From positions 1,054,001 through 1,118,000 of the forward strand of contig OY730443.1 of the NCBI GenBank assembly GCA_963422705.1: a stretch of 64,000 bases of DNA, in the 5' to 3' direction. The position numbers and the translations under genes are program-made. Each line of letters opens with the position of its first letter. Within the stretch, counting starts at the first letter, position 1. Shown here piece by piece: positions 7,966 to 17,780 of the stretch. Source of the DNA: G963422705 sp963422705 (lineage in GTDB: Bacteria; Poribacteria; WGA-4E; WGA-3G). The notes beneath the pieces were generated by a model that saw only the letters and a program-made list of their open reading frames with translations, made no database searches and was not told the DNA's origin.

Positions 7966-10293
7966 CTATCTAGAACGTCCCTTTGGGATGCGAGGCGTAC
8001 GACGATTGCGAAAGTCGCGTTCGTTATCCGTCTGTTCATATCGGTTACCGCGGCGCTCGCGTGAATCCCTATTGCGTCTACCACCAGGCCGGTAGTCTCG
8101 CGAATCGCGATTGTTACGGTAATTGTAGCCGCCTTGCGGCCGCTGTTCTCTCGACTCGTTCCATTCTGAATTGTTCCCTGAATTCCCTTCTATTTTGAGT
8201 TCTGCAACGGGTATCCCTCTGGCGGCGATTAGCGTCAAATCTAGTCTGTCCTGTTCATCGATAGTGAGAATCCGGACGGTTACTTCGTCACCGACTTGCA
8301 TAACATCCTCGGCCCGTCGGACATAACCATCCCCCATCTGCGAAATGTGGACGAGGCCGTCTTTACCGGGTAGAATTTCAACAAAAGCCCCAAAAGGCAC
8401 GGTACGAACGACTTTACCCGTATATTCCTTACCGATTTCCGGCATAGCCGTAATTGCCCGAATTTTTTCTTCTGCGAGTTGCAATTCTTCAGGATTAGTG
8501 GCAGCAATTTCGACAGTGCCATCATCCTCAATGTTAATGGTAGTATTCGTCTCTTCCTGAATCCCTTGTACCGTTTTACCACGCGGTCCAATGAGGTCTT
8601 TAATCTTCTGCGGGGCAATCTGTATAGAATGGATACGTGGTGCGTAAGGCGAGAGTTCTGCGCGTGGTTCAGCAATGATAGCGTTCATCTGTTCAATGAC
8701 GGCGAGCCGTGCGGTTTTTGCTTGATGAATTGCGCGACGCATCAACTCGGGCGTTACACCATCAATTTTGATATCCATTTGAATGGCGGTAACCCCTTCG
8801 CTGCTACCGGCAACCTTGAAATCCATATCGCCAAGAAAATCTTCAGTGCCAAGCATATCAGTCAGTATAACTTCTTGTTCACCTTCCTTAATCAGGCCTA
8901 CTCCAATTCCTGCTACCGGTCTTTTAATTGGTACGCCTGCATCCATGAGTGCGAGTGTCGTCCCACAGACAGTTGCCATTGAAGAAGAAGCGTTTGATTC
9001 CAATATTTCAGAGACAACTCGAATCGTATAGTGGAAGTCATCTTTCTTAGGAATCACAGGTTCAAGTGCCTTCTCAGCAAGTGCGCCATGTCCGATTTCC
9101 CGGCGGCCTGGCCCCATCATCCGTTTGACTTCTCCAGTGCTAAAAGGCGGAAAATTATAGTGAAGGAAAAACGAGCGTCTGGCTTCCCCATCAAGTCCTC
9201 GCTTTACGTCTTCATCCCCGGAAGTACCAAGTGTTGTAACACAAAGTGCTTGCGTTTGTCCACGTGTGAACAGTGCGGAGCCGTGGGTATAGGGGAGTAA
9301 AGCAATTTCGCCAGAAATGGGCCGGATGTCGCTACCGCCACGTCCATCAACACGTCTTCCGTCGGTAAGAATTGCCTCACGCATTTCTTCTTTTTCAATC
9401 TCACTCAAGATAGAAATAGCATCTTTCGCCGTCGTTGATTCTACCTCTTCTGACACTTCTTCGGAGATTTCAGATAACACTTCTTCCTGAACCTGTTCAA
9501 GATAGTCTTCCCGTACCTTCTTATCCGCCATCCCGATTGATTCTCGGATCCGCGATGTAGCAAGATGTCTTACGCGGCTGCTAAGTTCCGGCGCTATATC
9601 CTTTGCTTTATAATCACGTTTTTGGCGACTGCTAACACCGGCCAATGCTTCTTGAATCTTGATAACCTCTTTTATCTCGGCGTGTGCCGTGATAATTGTG
9701 TCAATAACTTCGTCTTCGGGAATTTCATGCCCGGCCCCTTCAACTGACATGACTGCATCCATTTTACCACTCACGAAAAGTTCCATATCCGATTCAGGCA
9801 ATTCTTCATAAATTGGGTTAACAATCAACTTCCCGTCAACTCTCCCCATGGTTACAGCTGCAACAGGTCCGTTAAATGGGATGTCGGATATCGACAGCGC
9901 TGCGGATGTACCAATAAGTGCAGGTACGTCAGCGGGGTGAGCACCATCGGAAGAAAAAACATTGCATAAAACCTGTACTTCGGCTTTAAAGTCCTTGGGA
10001 AATAGGGGGCGAATGCAGTGGTCAATTAATCGTGCAACGAGTTGTTCTGATGTTCCGGGGCGTGGTTCTCTGCGTCCGTAGACGGTGGGAATTCGTCCAC
10101 TAGCGTAAGCTCTTTCTCTGTAATCTACTGTTAAAGGGAAGAAATCCAGTTCACTCTCACTCCGATTGGCTACTACCGTGACGAGGACAATTGTTCCACC
10201 GTATTGTACCCAAACTGCACCGTCCGCCTGTTTTGCAACTTTTCCGGTTTCAATTGATAACTTCTCGCTCCCAAGTTGCATTTCAACTTTCAT
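7966..10293 (-). CDS. pnp: Polyribonucleotide nucleotidyltransferase (PNPase)
   Basis: PNPase degrades RNA 3'-5' by phosphorolysis and can add heteropolymeric tails. The 775 residues show two RNase PH cores (first around PLTVDYRERAYASGRIP; second with MGPGRREIGHGALAEKAL), the alpha-helical linker, a KH domain (IKDLIGPRGKTVQGI) and an S1 domain (GKVVRTVPFGAFVEILPG). The last ~75 residues are an unusual Arg/Asn/Gly-rich disordered tail with repeated RDSR and RR blocks. An AGGA precedes the ATG at 10293. The position after rpsO is the conserved rpsO-pnp order, where PNPase often autoregulates through the intergenic leader. Confidence 0.97.
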   Translation of the reverse strand: MKVEMQLGSEKLSIETGKVAKQADGAVWVQYGGTIVLVTVVANRSESELDFFPLTVDYRERAYASGRIPTVYGRREPRPGTSEQLVARLIDHCIRPLFPKDFKAEVQVLCNVFSSDGAHPADVPALIGTSAALSISDIPFNGPVAAVTMGRVDGKLIVNPIYEELPESDMELFVSGKMDAVMSVEGAGHEIPEDEVIDTIITAHAEIKEVIKIQEALAGVSSRQKRDYKAKDIAPELSSRVRHLATSRIRESIGMADKKVREDYLEQVQEEVLSEISEEVSEEVESTTAKDAISILSEIEKEEMREAILTDGRRVDGRGGSDIRPISGEIALLPYTHGSALFTRGQTQALCVTTLGTSGDEDVKRGLDGEARRSFFLHYNFPPFSTGEVKRMMGPGRREIGHGALAEKALEPVIPKKDDFHYTIRVVSEILESNASSSMATVCGTTLALMDAGVPIKRPVAGIGVGLIKEGEQEVILTDMLGTEDFLGDMDFKVAGSSEGVTAIQMDIKIDGVTPELMRRAIHQAKTARLAVIEQMNAIIAEPRAELSPYAPRIHSIQIAPQKIKDLIGPRGKTVQGIQEETNTTINIEDDGTVEIAATNPEELQLAEEKIRAITAMPEIGKEYTGKVVRTVPFGAFVEILPGKDGLVHISQMGDGYVRRAEDVMQVGDEVTVRILTIDEQDRLDLTLIAARGIPVAELKIEGNSGNNSEWNESREQRPQGGYNYRNNRDSRDYRPGGRRNRDSRERRGNRYEQTDNERDFRNRRTPRIPKGRSR

Positions 10294-10509
10294 CTTTTAT
10301 CCTACTCCTAATTATTGGGCAAAACTTGCAAGCCCATATTGCGAAACAAAATCAAATACTATTTAGGCTCTCCGTTCTGAAGTTGTGCTTCCGCCTGCGC
10401 GAAAGCGTCTCCCTTTAAGCATTTCTTTAAAAAGTATCACGCTCGAAGGCATCCGGAGCGATTCTTTACAGTACCCGCCATGTTACAATATGCCTTTGCA
10501 AGCTTCATC

Positions 10510-10800
10510 TTATGCTTTGCTGGCTCCAATAGTATCACGAATTTCTAGTTCATTAATTAAACGGTAATAGCGCGTAATATCCTTATTGTAAAGATACCGT
10601 AACAACCGCCTCTGTTTTCCGACTAATCGAAAAAGTCCATGGCGGGAATGATAATCCTTTCTATGCGTCCGAAAGTGTTCAGTCAGCTGTCGAATGCGTG
10701 CATTCAATACTGCCACTTGTGCTTCTGGGGAACCGGTATCCCGTTTGTGTACCTGGTGCTGTTGGATTATTCTCTGCTTCCGTTCTGCATCAATTGCCAA
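10510..10800 (-). CDS. rpsO: 30S ribosomal protein S15
   Basis: S15 binds the central domain of 16S rRNA early in 30S assembly. The protein has 96 residues, slightly longer than the usual ~89. It shows the conserved HKRDTGSPEAQVAVL and LRTH-like (LTEHFRTHRKDYHSRHGLFRLVGKQRRLLRYL) regions. The start is a TTG at 10800, preceded by a strong AAAGGAGG about nine bases upstream. The 216 bp between rpsO and pnp hold no further gene. Confidence 0.96.
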   Translation of the reverse strand: MAIDAERKQRIIQQHQVHKRDTGSPEAQVAVLNARIRQLTEHFRTHRKDYHSRHGLFRLVGKQRRLLRYLYNKDITRYYRLINELEIRDTIGASKA

Positions 10801-10893
10801 TCACCCTCACCTCCTTTGGATTGGCTCACATCCAGTATTGATACTTAATTATATCACAAAATACGGTAAAATTCAAATTAAACTGAATATCTC

Positions 10894-11895
10894 TCAAACG
10901 CATCCTGACTTTTCGAGGATTTCTGTTGCGGTAGCGATATCCCGCTGAATCTGTTGGATGAGAGAGGCGATGTGTGAGAATTTTCGCTCATTCCTGATTT
11001 TTTCGACAAAAAACAGTTCTACAGCTCTCCCGTAGATAGTTTCATCAAAATTGAAGAAATGGGCTTCAATTTGTAACGTTACCCCATCAAATGTGGGGCG
11101 CGTTCCTATGTTCAAAACACCATTTAAGTATCTTGATTTTTCAGAAGCGGGTTCTTGGTTTGTCGCTAGGAACCTTGCACGAATCGCGTAAACACCGTTT
11201 GGGGGGGAAACCTGGTTCTGGGTTTCTATATTCGCGGTGGGGAATCCTAGCTGTCTACCTCTGCCATCCCCGCGCACCACGTTGCCAATCAAAGAATAGG
11301 AGCGACTAAGTAGCTGTGAGCTCCATTCAAGCTCCCCCCTAGCTATCGCTTCACGAATACGTGTACTATGAACGGGCGCCCCATTTATCTGTGTTGGCGG
11401 CACGATTGAAACATCAAAAGGGTGACACTTACTGAGTTCTACCAAGTGTTGCGCGTTGCCGGCGCGTTCCTTCCCAAACTGACAGGCATATCCTACCACG
11501 ATACGCTTAGCATAACACTTCTCCAATAGCACGCGCCGCACAAACGTCCTAGGTGACATAGAGGCGATTTCCGCGTCAAAACGGAGGATGATGGTTTTAT
11601 CTATACCAATTTCTTCAAGAATTTCAAGCCGTTTAACCAGGGGCATTAAGATAGGGGGGCACCTTTCCGGGGCAAGGAAGGCCAACGGATGCGGGTAGAA
11701 CCCTACGAGAACACTGATGAGATTTTCTTGTAAAGCACCTTGGAGAAGCACTTTAATAACCGATTGATGTCCAATATGAATTCCATCAAATACACCAAAG
11801 GTAACCGCGGCGTTTCTATCTAATTCAGGGACATCGTCTAAGCTATAGAAAGTTTCCAAAATCGCTATAAACAGGATCTCCCTAATGGGACTCAA
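10894..11895 (-). CDS. ribF: Bifunctional riboflavin kinase / FAD synthetase
   Basis: RibF phosphorylates riboflavin to FMN and adenylylates it to FAD. The N-terminal FAD-synthetase nucleotidyltransferase domain shows VTFGVFDGIHIGHQSVI, and HSTRIREAIARGELE leads into the C-terminal kinase domain (VVRGDGRGRQLGFPTANI; NGVLNIGTRPTF). The length, 333 residues, is typical. The apparent start is a TTG at 11895 with little ribosome-binding signal, so the exact N-terminus is uncertain. It is followed by rpsO after 93 bp. Upstream, truB would normally precede it, but only 129 bp separate it from nrnA. Confidence 0.94.
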   Translation of the reverse strand: MSPIREILFIAILETFYSLDDVPELDRNAAVTFGVFDGIHIGHQSVIKVLLQGALQENLISVLVGFYPHPLAFLAPERCPPILMPLVKRLEILEEIGIDKTIILRFDAEIASMSPRTFVRRVLLEKCYAKRIVVGYACQFGKERAGNAQHLVELSKCHPFDVSIVPPTQINGAPVHSTRIREAIARGELEWSSQLLSRSYSLIGNVVRGDGRGRQLGFPTANIETQNQVSPPNGVYAIRARFLATNQEPASEKSRYLNGVLNIGTRPTFDGVTLQIEAHFFNFDETIYGRAVELFFVEKIRNERKFSHIASLIQQIQRDIATATEILEKSGCV

Positions 11896-12024
11896 GTTGC
11901 GTCATGTGCACTGTAACCCTGACTCCTATATTTCCAAAATCACGAAAAAAGTTGCGACATGTTATGTTATTATCGGGTGCGTGATGTAACGGATAAGACT
12001 TCAAGAGGACTCCTTACAAGAGAT

Positions 12025-13140
12025 TTAATGAAGCCTTTGTCCAAAAGCGATTTTTTCATTACGGGCAATGTAGCGTTCGGCAGTTGCAACGAGGGCTGCA
12101 ATAGCTAACAGATAAGGCATGCCGATACGACAACCGGACGCACGCTCATGCCCCCCGCCATTGAATTCCGCTGCCAAAGCCCCGACATCAACGGAACCTT
12201 GACTTCGCAAGCTCACCTTGGTGCTACCATCTTCAAGTTCCGTTACACAGAGAGCAACCTCAACTCCCGCAATCGCCTGAATTTGATTCACAACCCCTTC
12301 TACCTCATCAGTTGTCGCCCCGGCTTGGTTAAACATTTCTTGTGTCGCATATACAGACGCTATCTTCCCGTTTTCCGTTACGCTTAGAGTACCAAGGATT
12401 TTACTCAGGAGACGCATTTTGTAAATAGGTACCTGTTCGTAAACGTTTCGATAAACTTCATCAGGCGCGAAATCCCCGATTTCAATTAAGTCAGCCGCAA
12501 TTTGATGCGTTTCCGCCGATGCATTGCTATAACGAAAACAACCGGTGTCGAACATGATACCCGTATAGAGACAGAGCGCACACGCTTGCTCTAGCGCATC
12601 CGCCGTACCAATACTTTGCCTATTTAATATCACTGAAGGACTCCGTGCTTTAATGAGCCGATAAATAATCTCCGAGGTAGAAGACGCTGAAGGCTCAATG
12701 AGATTAATATCACCGAAGGCTACTCCCGTAGCATGATGATCAATGTTAACGACGGTATGTAATGGCTTCAACGTTTTAGATAATCTAGTTCCAATGCGTT
12801 CTCTCCTGCTCGCGTCTAGTATCACCAGAAGCTCGGGGCGATATCCGCCAACTGAAGAGAGCCCTTCAATGCTATCCGAAAATGGCAGGAATCTGTAATT
12901 AGGGGGTACCCCATCGGTATTAAACATTTTAACGGATTTACCGAGTCGCTTCAGAAAAAAGTAGAGCCCCAACTCCGAACCAATCGCATCACCATCCGGA
13001 TGAATGTGCGTTGAAAGCGCAAAAGTATCATATCGCTCAAATAGTGCTAGGAGCTTGCAATAAGTCTCCATATCAATTTTATTTTTTTTTAAAACGACGG
13101 TGTTAACCTCATGCACCGATTTCTTATGTCGATGCCTCAT
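12025..13140 (-). CDS. nrnA: DHH-family phosphoesterase, NrnA-like oligoribonuclease/pAp phosphatase
   Basis: NrnA-type enzymes degrade short oligonucleotides and 3'-phosphoadenosine 5'-phosphate with Mn2+. The DHH domain carries HIHPDGDAIGSELGL and the name-giving NIDHHATG. The C-terminal DHHA1 domain carries FNGGGHERASG, which binds substrate. Length is 371 residues if the ATG at 13140 is used, overlapping the end of rbfA by 17 bp. An internal ATG at 13071 would give a more usual N-terminus (METYCKLL), so the first 23 residues are doubtful. The place next to rbfA is conserved across bacteria. Confidence 0.92.
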   Translation of the reverse strand: MRHRHKKSVHEVNTVVLKKNKIDMETYCKLLALFERYDTFALSTHIHPDGDAIGSELGLYFFLKRLGKSVKMFNTDGVPPNYRFLPFSDSIEGLSSVGGYRPELLVILDASRRERIGTRLSKTLKPLHTVVNIDHHATGVAFGDINLIEPSASSTSEIIYRLIKARSPSVILNRQSIGTADALEQACALCLYTGIMFDTGCFRYSNASAETHQIAADLIEIGDFAPDEVYRNVYEQVPIYKMRLLSKILGTLSVTENGKIASVYATQEMFNQAGATTDEVEGVVNQIQAIAGVEVALCVTELEDGSTKVSLRSQGSVDVGALAAEFNGGGHERASGCRIGMPYLLAIAALVATAERYIARNEKIAFGQRLH

Positions 13141-13486
13141 CTTCCGATTTAACTGATTTCAAGAGTTCATCTATCTTCATGAGATGTTCTACAGATTCAT
13201 CCAACACGAACCTGAGTTCCGGCAAATACCGCAGGGTTAGACGACGTCCAATTTCGCGCCTAATGAATCCGGTAGCACTTTTCAGTCCGGCGAGTGCATT
13301 ATCCTTCTTTTCCGCGTCCCCGATAACGCTTACTTTAACATCAACATATTTTAGGTCCGGAGAAACCTCTGCGTGTGTAACAGTGCAAAATGCAATACGG
13401 GGATCTTTGATTGTGCGCTGGAGAATTTCACTCAATTCTCTTTGGATGAGTGAACCAACTCTGTCGCGTCTTCTATTATTTTCCAT
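13124..13486 (-). CDS. rbfA: Ribosome-binding factor A
   Basis: RbfA is a small KH-fold protein that binds immature 30S subunits and aids 16S 5'-end processing and cold adaptation. The 120 residues contain RVGSLIQRELSEILQRTIKDPR, the VEVSPDLKYVDVKVSV strand pair and the helix that ends LRYLPELRFVLDESVEH, all diagnostic. It lies 7 bp after the DUF503 gene and overlaps nrnA by 17 bp. It therefore sits tightly in the nusA-infB operon. Confidence 0.95.
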   Translation of the reverse strand: MENNRRRDRVGSLIQRELSEILQRTIKDPRIAFCTVTHAEVSPDLKYVDVKVSVIGDAEKKDNALAGLKSATGFIRREIGRRLTLRYLPELRFVLDESVEHLMKIDELLKSVKSEDEAST

Positions 13487-13493
13487 GTTTTGC

Positions 13494-13772
13494 CTAAAAG
13501 AAAAATTCAGTTTTGTAACTTACTAATTCAGCTGGAGCGCTTGTATCAACAAACGACACGACGCGTGAAAGCATGCCATTCAGATACCGCGCGTCATTAG
13601 AAACCGACACTGCGGCTAACACAGCAGTTTGATGCGCATCTAAGACTTCAATTTCCGCAACTGCAATATTGAACCGATTTTTGAGACGGGCAATAAGACT
13701 TTTGATACCGCGGCGTTTCCCCCTCAGAGAACAACTTTGAGGAATACGGAGACAAATTTTACAAACACCCAT
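13494..13772 (-). CDS. ylxP: DUF503 family protein, YlxP-like
   Basis: A 92-residue ferredoxin-like-fold protein of the DUF503 family, usually found between infB and rbfA and thought to aid ribosome maturation. Visible family features are an early CSLRGKRRGIKSLIARLKNRF helix and VAEIEVLDAHQ with the AVLAAVSVSND strand. The ATG follows the infB stop codon directly (TAG then ATG), so translational coupling is likely. The role is known only by association. Confidence 0.85.
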   Translation of the reverse strand: MGVCKICLRIPQSCSLRGKRRGIKSLIARLKNRFNIAVAEIEVLDAHQTAVLAAVSVSNDARYLNGMLSRVVSFVDTSAPAELVSYKTEFFF

Positions 13773-15824
13773 CTAGAAGAGAGAGCGCGCCACCTGTTCA
13801 TGTACATAACACTCAATAACATCACCAATTTTCAGGTCATCGAACGTCTCAATCCCGATACCGCACTCATAGTTAGCTTGAACTTCGTTAACATTGTCTT
13901 TGAATCGGCGGAGGGAATTCACTTTGCCTTCATGAATTAAGCGATTGTCTCGAAGAACGCGAAGCGGCTGGTTATGAGCTATTCTGCCCCAGTTGACATA
14001 ACTTCCAGCAATTAATCCACGTCGGGGCACCTTGAACAGCTCCCGGACTTCAGCCCGTCCGATAACGACTTCCCGGATTTCAGGTTCTAGCAACCCTTCC
14101 ATTGCAGCCCCGACGTCCGAAATAAGGTTATAGATGATGTCATAGGTACGTACATCTATTCCCTCAATTTCCTTCACCTGTACGGCATCAGGTGTCGGCT
14201 CCACATTAAATCCAACAACAATTGCTTGGGATGCAGATGCGAGTAGAATGTCAGTTTCTGTAATGCTCCCGACTCCTTGATGAATTATATTGATTTTCAC
14301 CTCATCCGTACTCATATTGAGTAATGATTCGCTGACAGCTTGAACAGAGCCCTGTACATCCCCTTTAACAACAACGTTCAATTCCTTGATATCGCCATCC
14401 TGAATTTGCTGAAAGAGCGCGTCTAAACTAACGCGGCTGTTCTGTCCTAGTTTCGAAGAACGGTATAGATCTTGCCGCATTTTACTGATAGTTCTTGCGT
14501 CCTTTTCCGATTTGACAACGTGGAATTTGTCACCAGCTTCGGGTACACCGGTGAAACCGAGTACCTCAACGGGACAGGAAGGACCGACTTTCTTTGTCCG
14601 TTTTCCCATGTCATCCACCATGGCTCTGACTTTTCCGCAAAATCGTCCGGAAACAAAGACATCCCCAACTTGCAGTGTCCCTGATTCTACTAAAACTGTG
14701 GCAACTGCACCTCGTTCTTGATCAACTTGTGCCTCAATAATAACACCGCGTGCGGGCTTCGCGGGATTTGCCTTGAGCTCTAGCAAAGCTGCTTCTAGTA
14801 GAAGCATCTCCAGTAGAAAGTCAATACCTGTTTGCTCAATTGCGGAAGTTTCAACACAAATTGTCTGTCCTCCCCATTCTTCGGGAATCAATTCATGTTC
14901 GGCTAGTTGCTGCTTAACATAATCCGGTCGCGCGCTGGGCAAATCAATCTTGTTGATTGCCACAACGATTGGCACCCCCGCTGCTTTAGCATGATTAAGT
15001 GCTTCAACTGTCTGCGGCATCACGCCATCGTCGGCTGCAACAATCAGTACAACAATATCCGTTACTTGTGCGCCACGTGCACGCATCGCGGTAAATGCAG
15101 CGTGCCCAGGGGTATCAAGGAAAACAATACTTCCACTATCTAAAGTGACATGATAGGCACCAATATGTTGTGTGATATTACCTGCTTCTGATTCACTGAT
15201 ATTTGATTCTCGAATTCGATCTAAAAGCGACGTTTTACCGTGGTCCACATGCCCCATGATAGTGATAACTGGTGCCCGTGGTTCTAGTGATTCCGGCGCG
15301 TCTAGTGTATCCGCTAAGAGTTCCTCTTCTAACGTCGGTGCCTTGACAACTTCAAACCCGAGATGCCTTCCAAGCATCTCAAGGGTAGTATAATCTAATT
15401 GTTGATTGATGTTCGCCATAACCTTTAACTTCATCAGGCGCAGGATGAGTTCAGTAGGCTGTAAATTCAGCACTGATGCAAGATTAGAAACAGTAATACG
15501 CTCTGTTACCTGTAAGTTAACACGCTGTTCAGAACCTACATCTACTGACGGACCTGTTGTAGAAGTGACATCAGGTTCAGAATCCGCTGTAGAATTACCT
15601 TCTAATCTGGACGCTTCAGCCCGTAATTCGGTTTCAATCAGCAGAACTGTTCCCGAATCTAATAGGCTTGTCTGGCTTCTAACACGAATGCCATGATTTT
15701 CCAAGATTGCTAGGAGTTCCTTACTCGTCAAATCATATTTCTTTGCCAATTCCTGAACCCGCGTACCCCGGTTAGTTCGATTTTCCTTAGTTGATTGTCG
15801 CCTTCGCCGTCCGGCATTTCTCAT
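13773..15824 (-). CDS. infB: Translation initiation factor IF-2
   Basis: IF-2 is the GTPase that brings fMet-tRNA to the 30S subunit and promotes subunit joining. The chosen ATG at 15824 has AAAAGGAGATG spacing (AGGAG eight bases upstream) and gives MRNAGRRRRQ, 683 residues; the longer open frame to 15998 would overlap ylxR and has no such signal. Two IF2_N-type domains are visible (VQELAKKYDLTSKELLAILE; ITVSNLASVLNLQPTELI). The GTPase motifs are GHVDHGKT, DTPGHAAF and NKID, followed by the beta-barrel and C-terminal domains. The N-terminal region is short compared with enterobacterial IF-2. Confidence 0.97.
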   Translation of the reverse strand: MRNAGRRRRQSTKENRTNRGTRVQELAKKYDLTSKELLAILENHGIRVRSQTSLLDSGTVLLIETELRAEASRLEGNSTADSEPDVTSTTGPSVDVGSEQRVNLQVTERITVSNLASVLNLQPTELILRLMKLKVMANINQQLDYTTLEMLGRHLGFEVVKAPTLEEELLADTLDAPESLEPRAPVITIMGHVDHGKTSLLDRIRESNISESEAGNITQHIGAYHVTLDSGSIVFLDTPGHAAFTAMRARGAQVTDIVVLIVAADDGVMPQTVEALNHAKAAGVPIVVAINKIDLPSARPDYVKQQLAEHELIPEEWGGQTICVETSAIEQTGIDFLLEMLLLEAALLELKANPAKPARGVIIEAQVDQERGAVATVLVESGTLQVGDVFVSGRFCGKVRAMVDDMGKRTKKVGPSCPVEVLGFTGVPEAGDKFHVVKSEKDARTISKMRQDLYRSSKLGQNSRVSLDALFQQIQDGDIKELNVVVKGDVQGSVQAVSESLLNMSTDEVKINIIHQGVGSITETDILLASASQAIVVGFNVEPTPDAVQVKEIEGIDVRTYDIIYNLISDVGAAMEGLLEPEIREVVIGRAEVRELFKVPRRGLIAGSYVNWGRIAHNQPLRVLRDNRLIHEGKVNSLRRFKDNVNEVQANYECGIGIETFDDLKIGDVIECYVHEQVARSLF

Positions 15825-15936
15825 AATCACATCTCCTTTTCGTGTTGTAGCCCCACAAACAATCTCGAAATCCCTCAGCGAATTCAATAAATTCCTGAAA
15901 TTTACCCAACTTTCCGCGGGAAACGTATAACCCCAA

Positions 15937-16206
15937 TTAATCCATTTGTGAATTAGCGGAATTGGTATGAAACTGCAATATCTGATGCGAGGAAACATCA
16001 GGCAGAAGTCGATATTTGCTATTTTTACGAAAGAATGCTTTCTGAATGCAAGTTTCAGCTAGGCAGACGTAAGCGCCAGAACCGGGCAGCTTTTTTTTTT
16101 CATCATGCTGTAACATCTGCCCTTCCAGAGATACAAATCGAATTAACGTTTTCTGTGGAAATTTACCACGGCACCCGATACAGGTGCGGATAGGCTGTCT
16201 TCTCAT
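15937..16206 (-). CDS. ylxR: YlxR/DUF448 RNA-binding protein
   Basis: An 89-residue protein of the YlxR (DUF448) family, encoded between nusA and infB in many bacteria. The diagnostic features are RTCIGCRGKFPQKTLIRFV at the N-terminus and GSGAYVC in the middle; the latter is usually GRGAYVC, so one conserved Arg is Ser here. The fold suggests RNA binding; regulatory roles have been proposed in some species. It lies 104 bp after nusA and 112 bp before infB. Confidence 0.9.
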   Translation of the reverse strand: MRRQPIRTCIGCRGKFPQKTLIRFVSLEGQMLQHDEKKKLPGSGAYVCLAETCIQKAFFRKNSKYRLLPDVSSHQILQFHTNSANSQMD

Positions 16207-16310
16207 ATCAATTGTCCCACTTCTGTTAGAATTATGGAGTGCTTATCGTTGTTCTCAACTCAACTTCTTCGTCGCCAGCATTTCCTCAATCAAGTTTGGT
16301 ATGCGAAAAG

Positions 16311-17615
16311 CTACTTTAATACAACAGATATATCTGCAGAGACATCACCTTCTGTGCCTGCATTACCCGTTTCCTTTTCTACGTCTTTCATGTTTTGTGA
16401 ATGTTCCTCTTCGAACGATTGCAAAACACTGTCTTCTGCCCCTGCTTCTCCATCTTGAAAAGACACTTGAGTATCTACAGCTGCATTATCAGATAATTCT
16501 TCCTCATGTCCAGCAGCGTCATCCAAAAGAGATTTTTCATCATCTTCCACGGCGGGCTTAAAGAGCTCATTAATTGAGACAGTTGCCTCAGATTCACTCT
16601 TGATATCAATCTTCCATCCGGTCAATTTCGCAGCGAGTCTTGCATTTTGTCCTTGTCGTCCGATTGCTAGGGAGAGTTGATTATCGGCTACAATGACCCG
16701 GGCGCTTCTCTCATCGGCATTAAGCTCAACGCGATGAACTTTTTCAGCGGGGCAGAGGGCATTAGCGATAAAAACGTTGGCATCTTCATTCCATTCAATC
16801 AAATCGATTTTTTCATCATCGAGTTCACCAACGACAGTCTGCACACGAATGCCTTTGACACCAACACAGGTTCCAACGGCATCAATACCATCTTCTGTTG
16901 CTGTGACGGCGACCTTGGCGCGTTTGCCGGGGTCGCGGACAACCCCCATAATGCGGACCTGACCTTCATAAATTTCGGGAACTTCTTGTTCAAATAACAC
17001 TGCTACCAGATCAGGGTGTGTTCGTGAAACGATAATGGGCAATCCTCGGTTTTCATTTCTAACTTCTAAGATTAGACATTGCATGCGTTTACCGCGTTCA
17101 TAATCTTGCCCACGCGGTATCTCCCGGGGTGGCAAAAACGCTTCGGTTCCCTCCAAATCAAGAACGATGCCGCCGCGTTCAAATCGCTGGACGTATCCTG
17201 TAACTACCTCCCCTTCCCTGCCCGAAAATTCCTGATAGATTTTTTCGCGTTCCGCCTCTTTTATTTTTTGGCGAAAGATTTGCCTGGCTAATTGTGTTGG
17301 GATTCGTCCAAATTCAGTCGGATTAATATCAACTTTAAGCGTCTGTCCGATTTCTATATCCGCCTTGAGCTTTTTGGCTTTTTCAATCGGAATTTCCCTG
17401 GCGAAATCTCGCAGGATATTAACAACCTTTTTGGGAACAGAGCATCGTATTTCTCCTCCTTCAAGGTTAACTTCGACAGTAATCTCTGCGCTATTCCCAT
17501 AAACCCGGTGGGCAGCAGCCAGCAAAGCGGCCTCTATCGCCTCAACAAAAACCTGTTCAGGCAAATCGGTTTGTGCTGTGTATTTACGAATAGCATTTTG
17601 AAGGTTCCCTAACAT
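16311..17615 (-). CDS. nusA: Transcription termination/antitermination factor NusA
   Basis: NusA binds RNA polymerase and nascent RNA and modulates pausing, termination and rRNA antitermination. The start at 17615 has AGGAG seven bases upstream and yields 434 residues. The N-terminal RNAP-binding domain (AIEAALLAAAHRVYG) is followed by an S1 domain (GEVVTGYVQRFERGGIVLDL) and two KH domains (VGVKGIRVQTVVGELDDEKI; LAIGRQGQNARLAAKLTGWKI). The last ~80 residues form a strongly acidic, low-complexity tail instead of the helical repeats of E. coli NusA. Confidence 0.96.
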   Translation of the reverse strand: MLGNLQNAIRKYTAQTDLPEQVFVEAIEAALLAAAHRVYGNSAEITVEVNLEGGEIRCSVPKKVVNILRDFAREIPIEKAKKLKADIEIGQTLKVDINPTEFGRIPTQLARQIFRQKIKEAEREKIYQEFSGREGEVVTGYVQRFERGGIVLDLEGTEAFLPPREIPRGQDYERGKRMQCLILEVRNENRGLPIIVSRTHPDLVAVLFEQEVPEIYEGQVRIMGVVRDPGKRAKVAVTATEDGIDAVGTCVGVKGIRVQTVVGELDDEKIDLIEWNEDANVFIANALCPAEKVHRVELNADERSARVIVADNQLSLAIGRQGQNARLAAKLTGWKIDIKSESEATVSINELFKPAVEDDEKSLLDDAAGHEEELSDNAAVDTQVSFQDGEAGAEDSVLQSFEEEHSQNMKDVEKETGNAGTEGDVSADISVVLK

Positions 17616-17780
17616 ACAGACTCTCCTAATAAGGAAACGGGCTTGCAAATCCCGCCTACAAGATAGTTTTCTTAATGGAACAGAGTTAAAGTTGAAAACG
17701 CGTCGTCAAACTACATTCCACAAAGCGGTAATACCCGATTCCTCTACGTTGTTCATCCTACAAATTGTTTTTTGGTTCCA

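Noticed and set aside
15825..15998. An N-terminal extension of IF-2 of 58 residues
   Set aside because: It would overlap ylxR by 62 bp, has no ribosome-binding site and no IF-2 similarity; the ATG at 15824 has a strong one.
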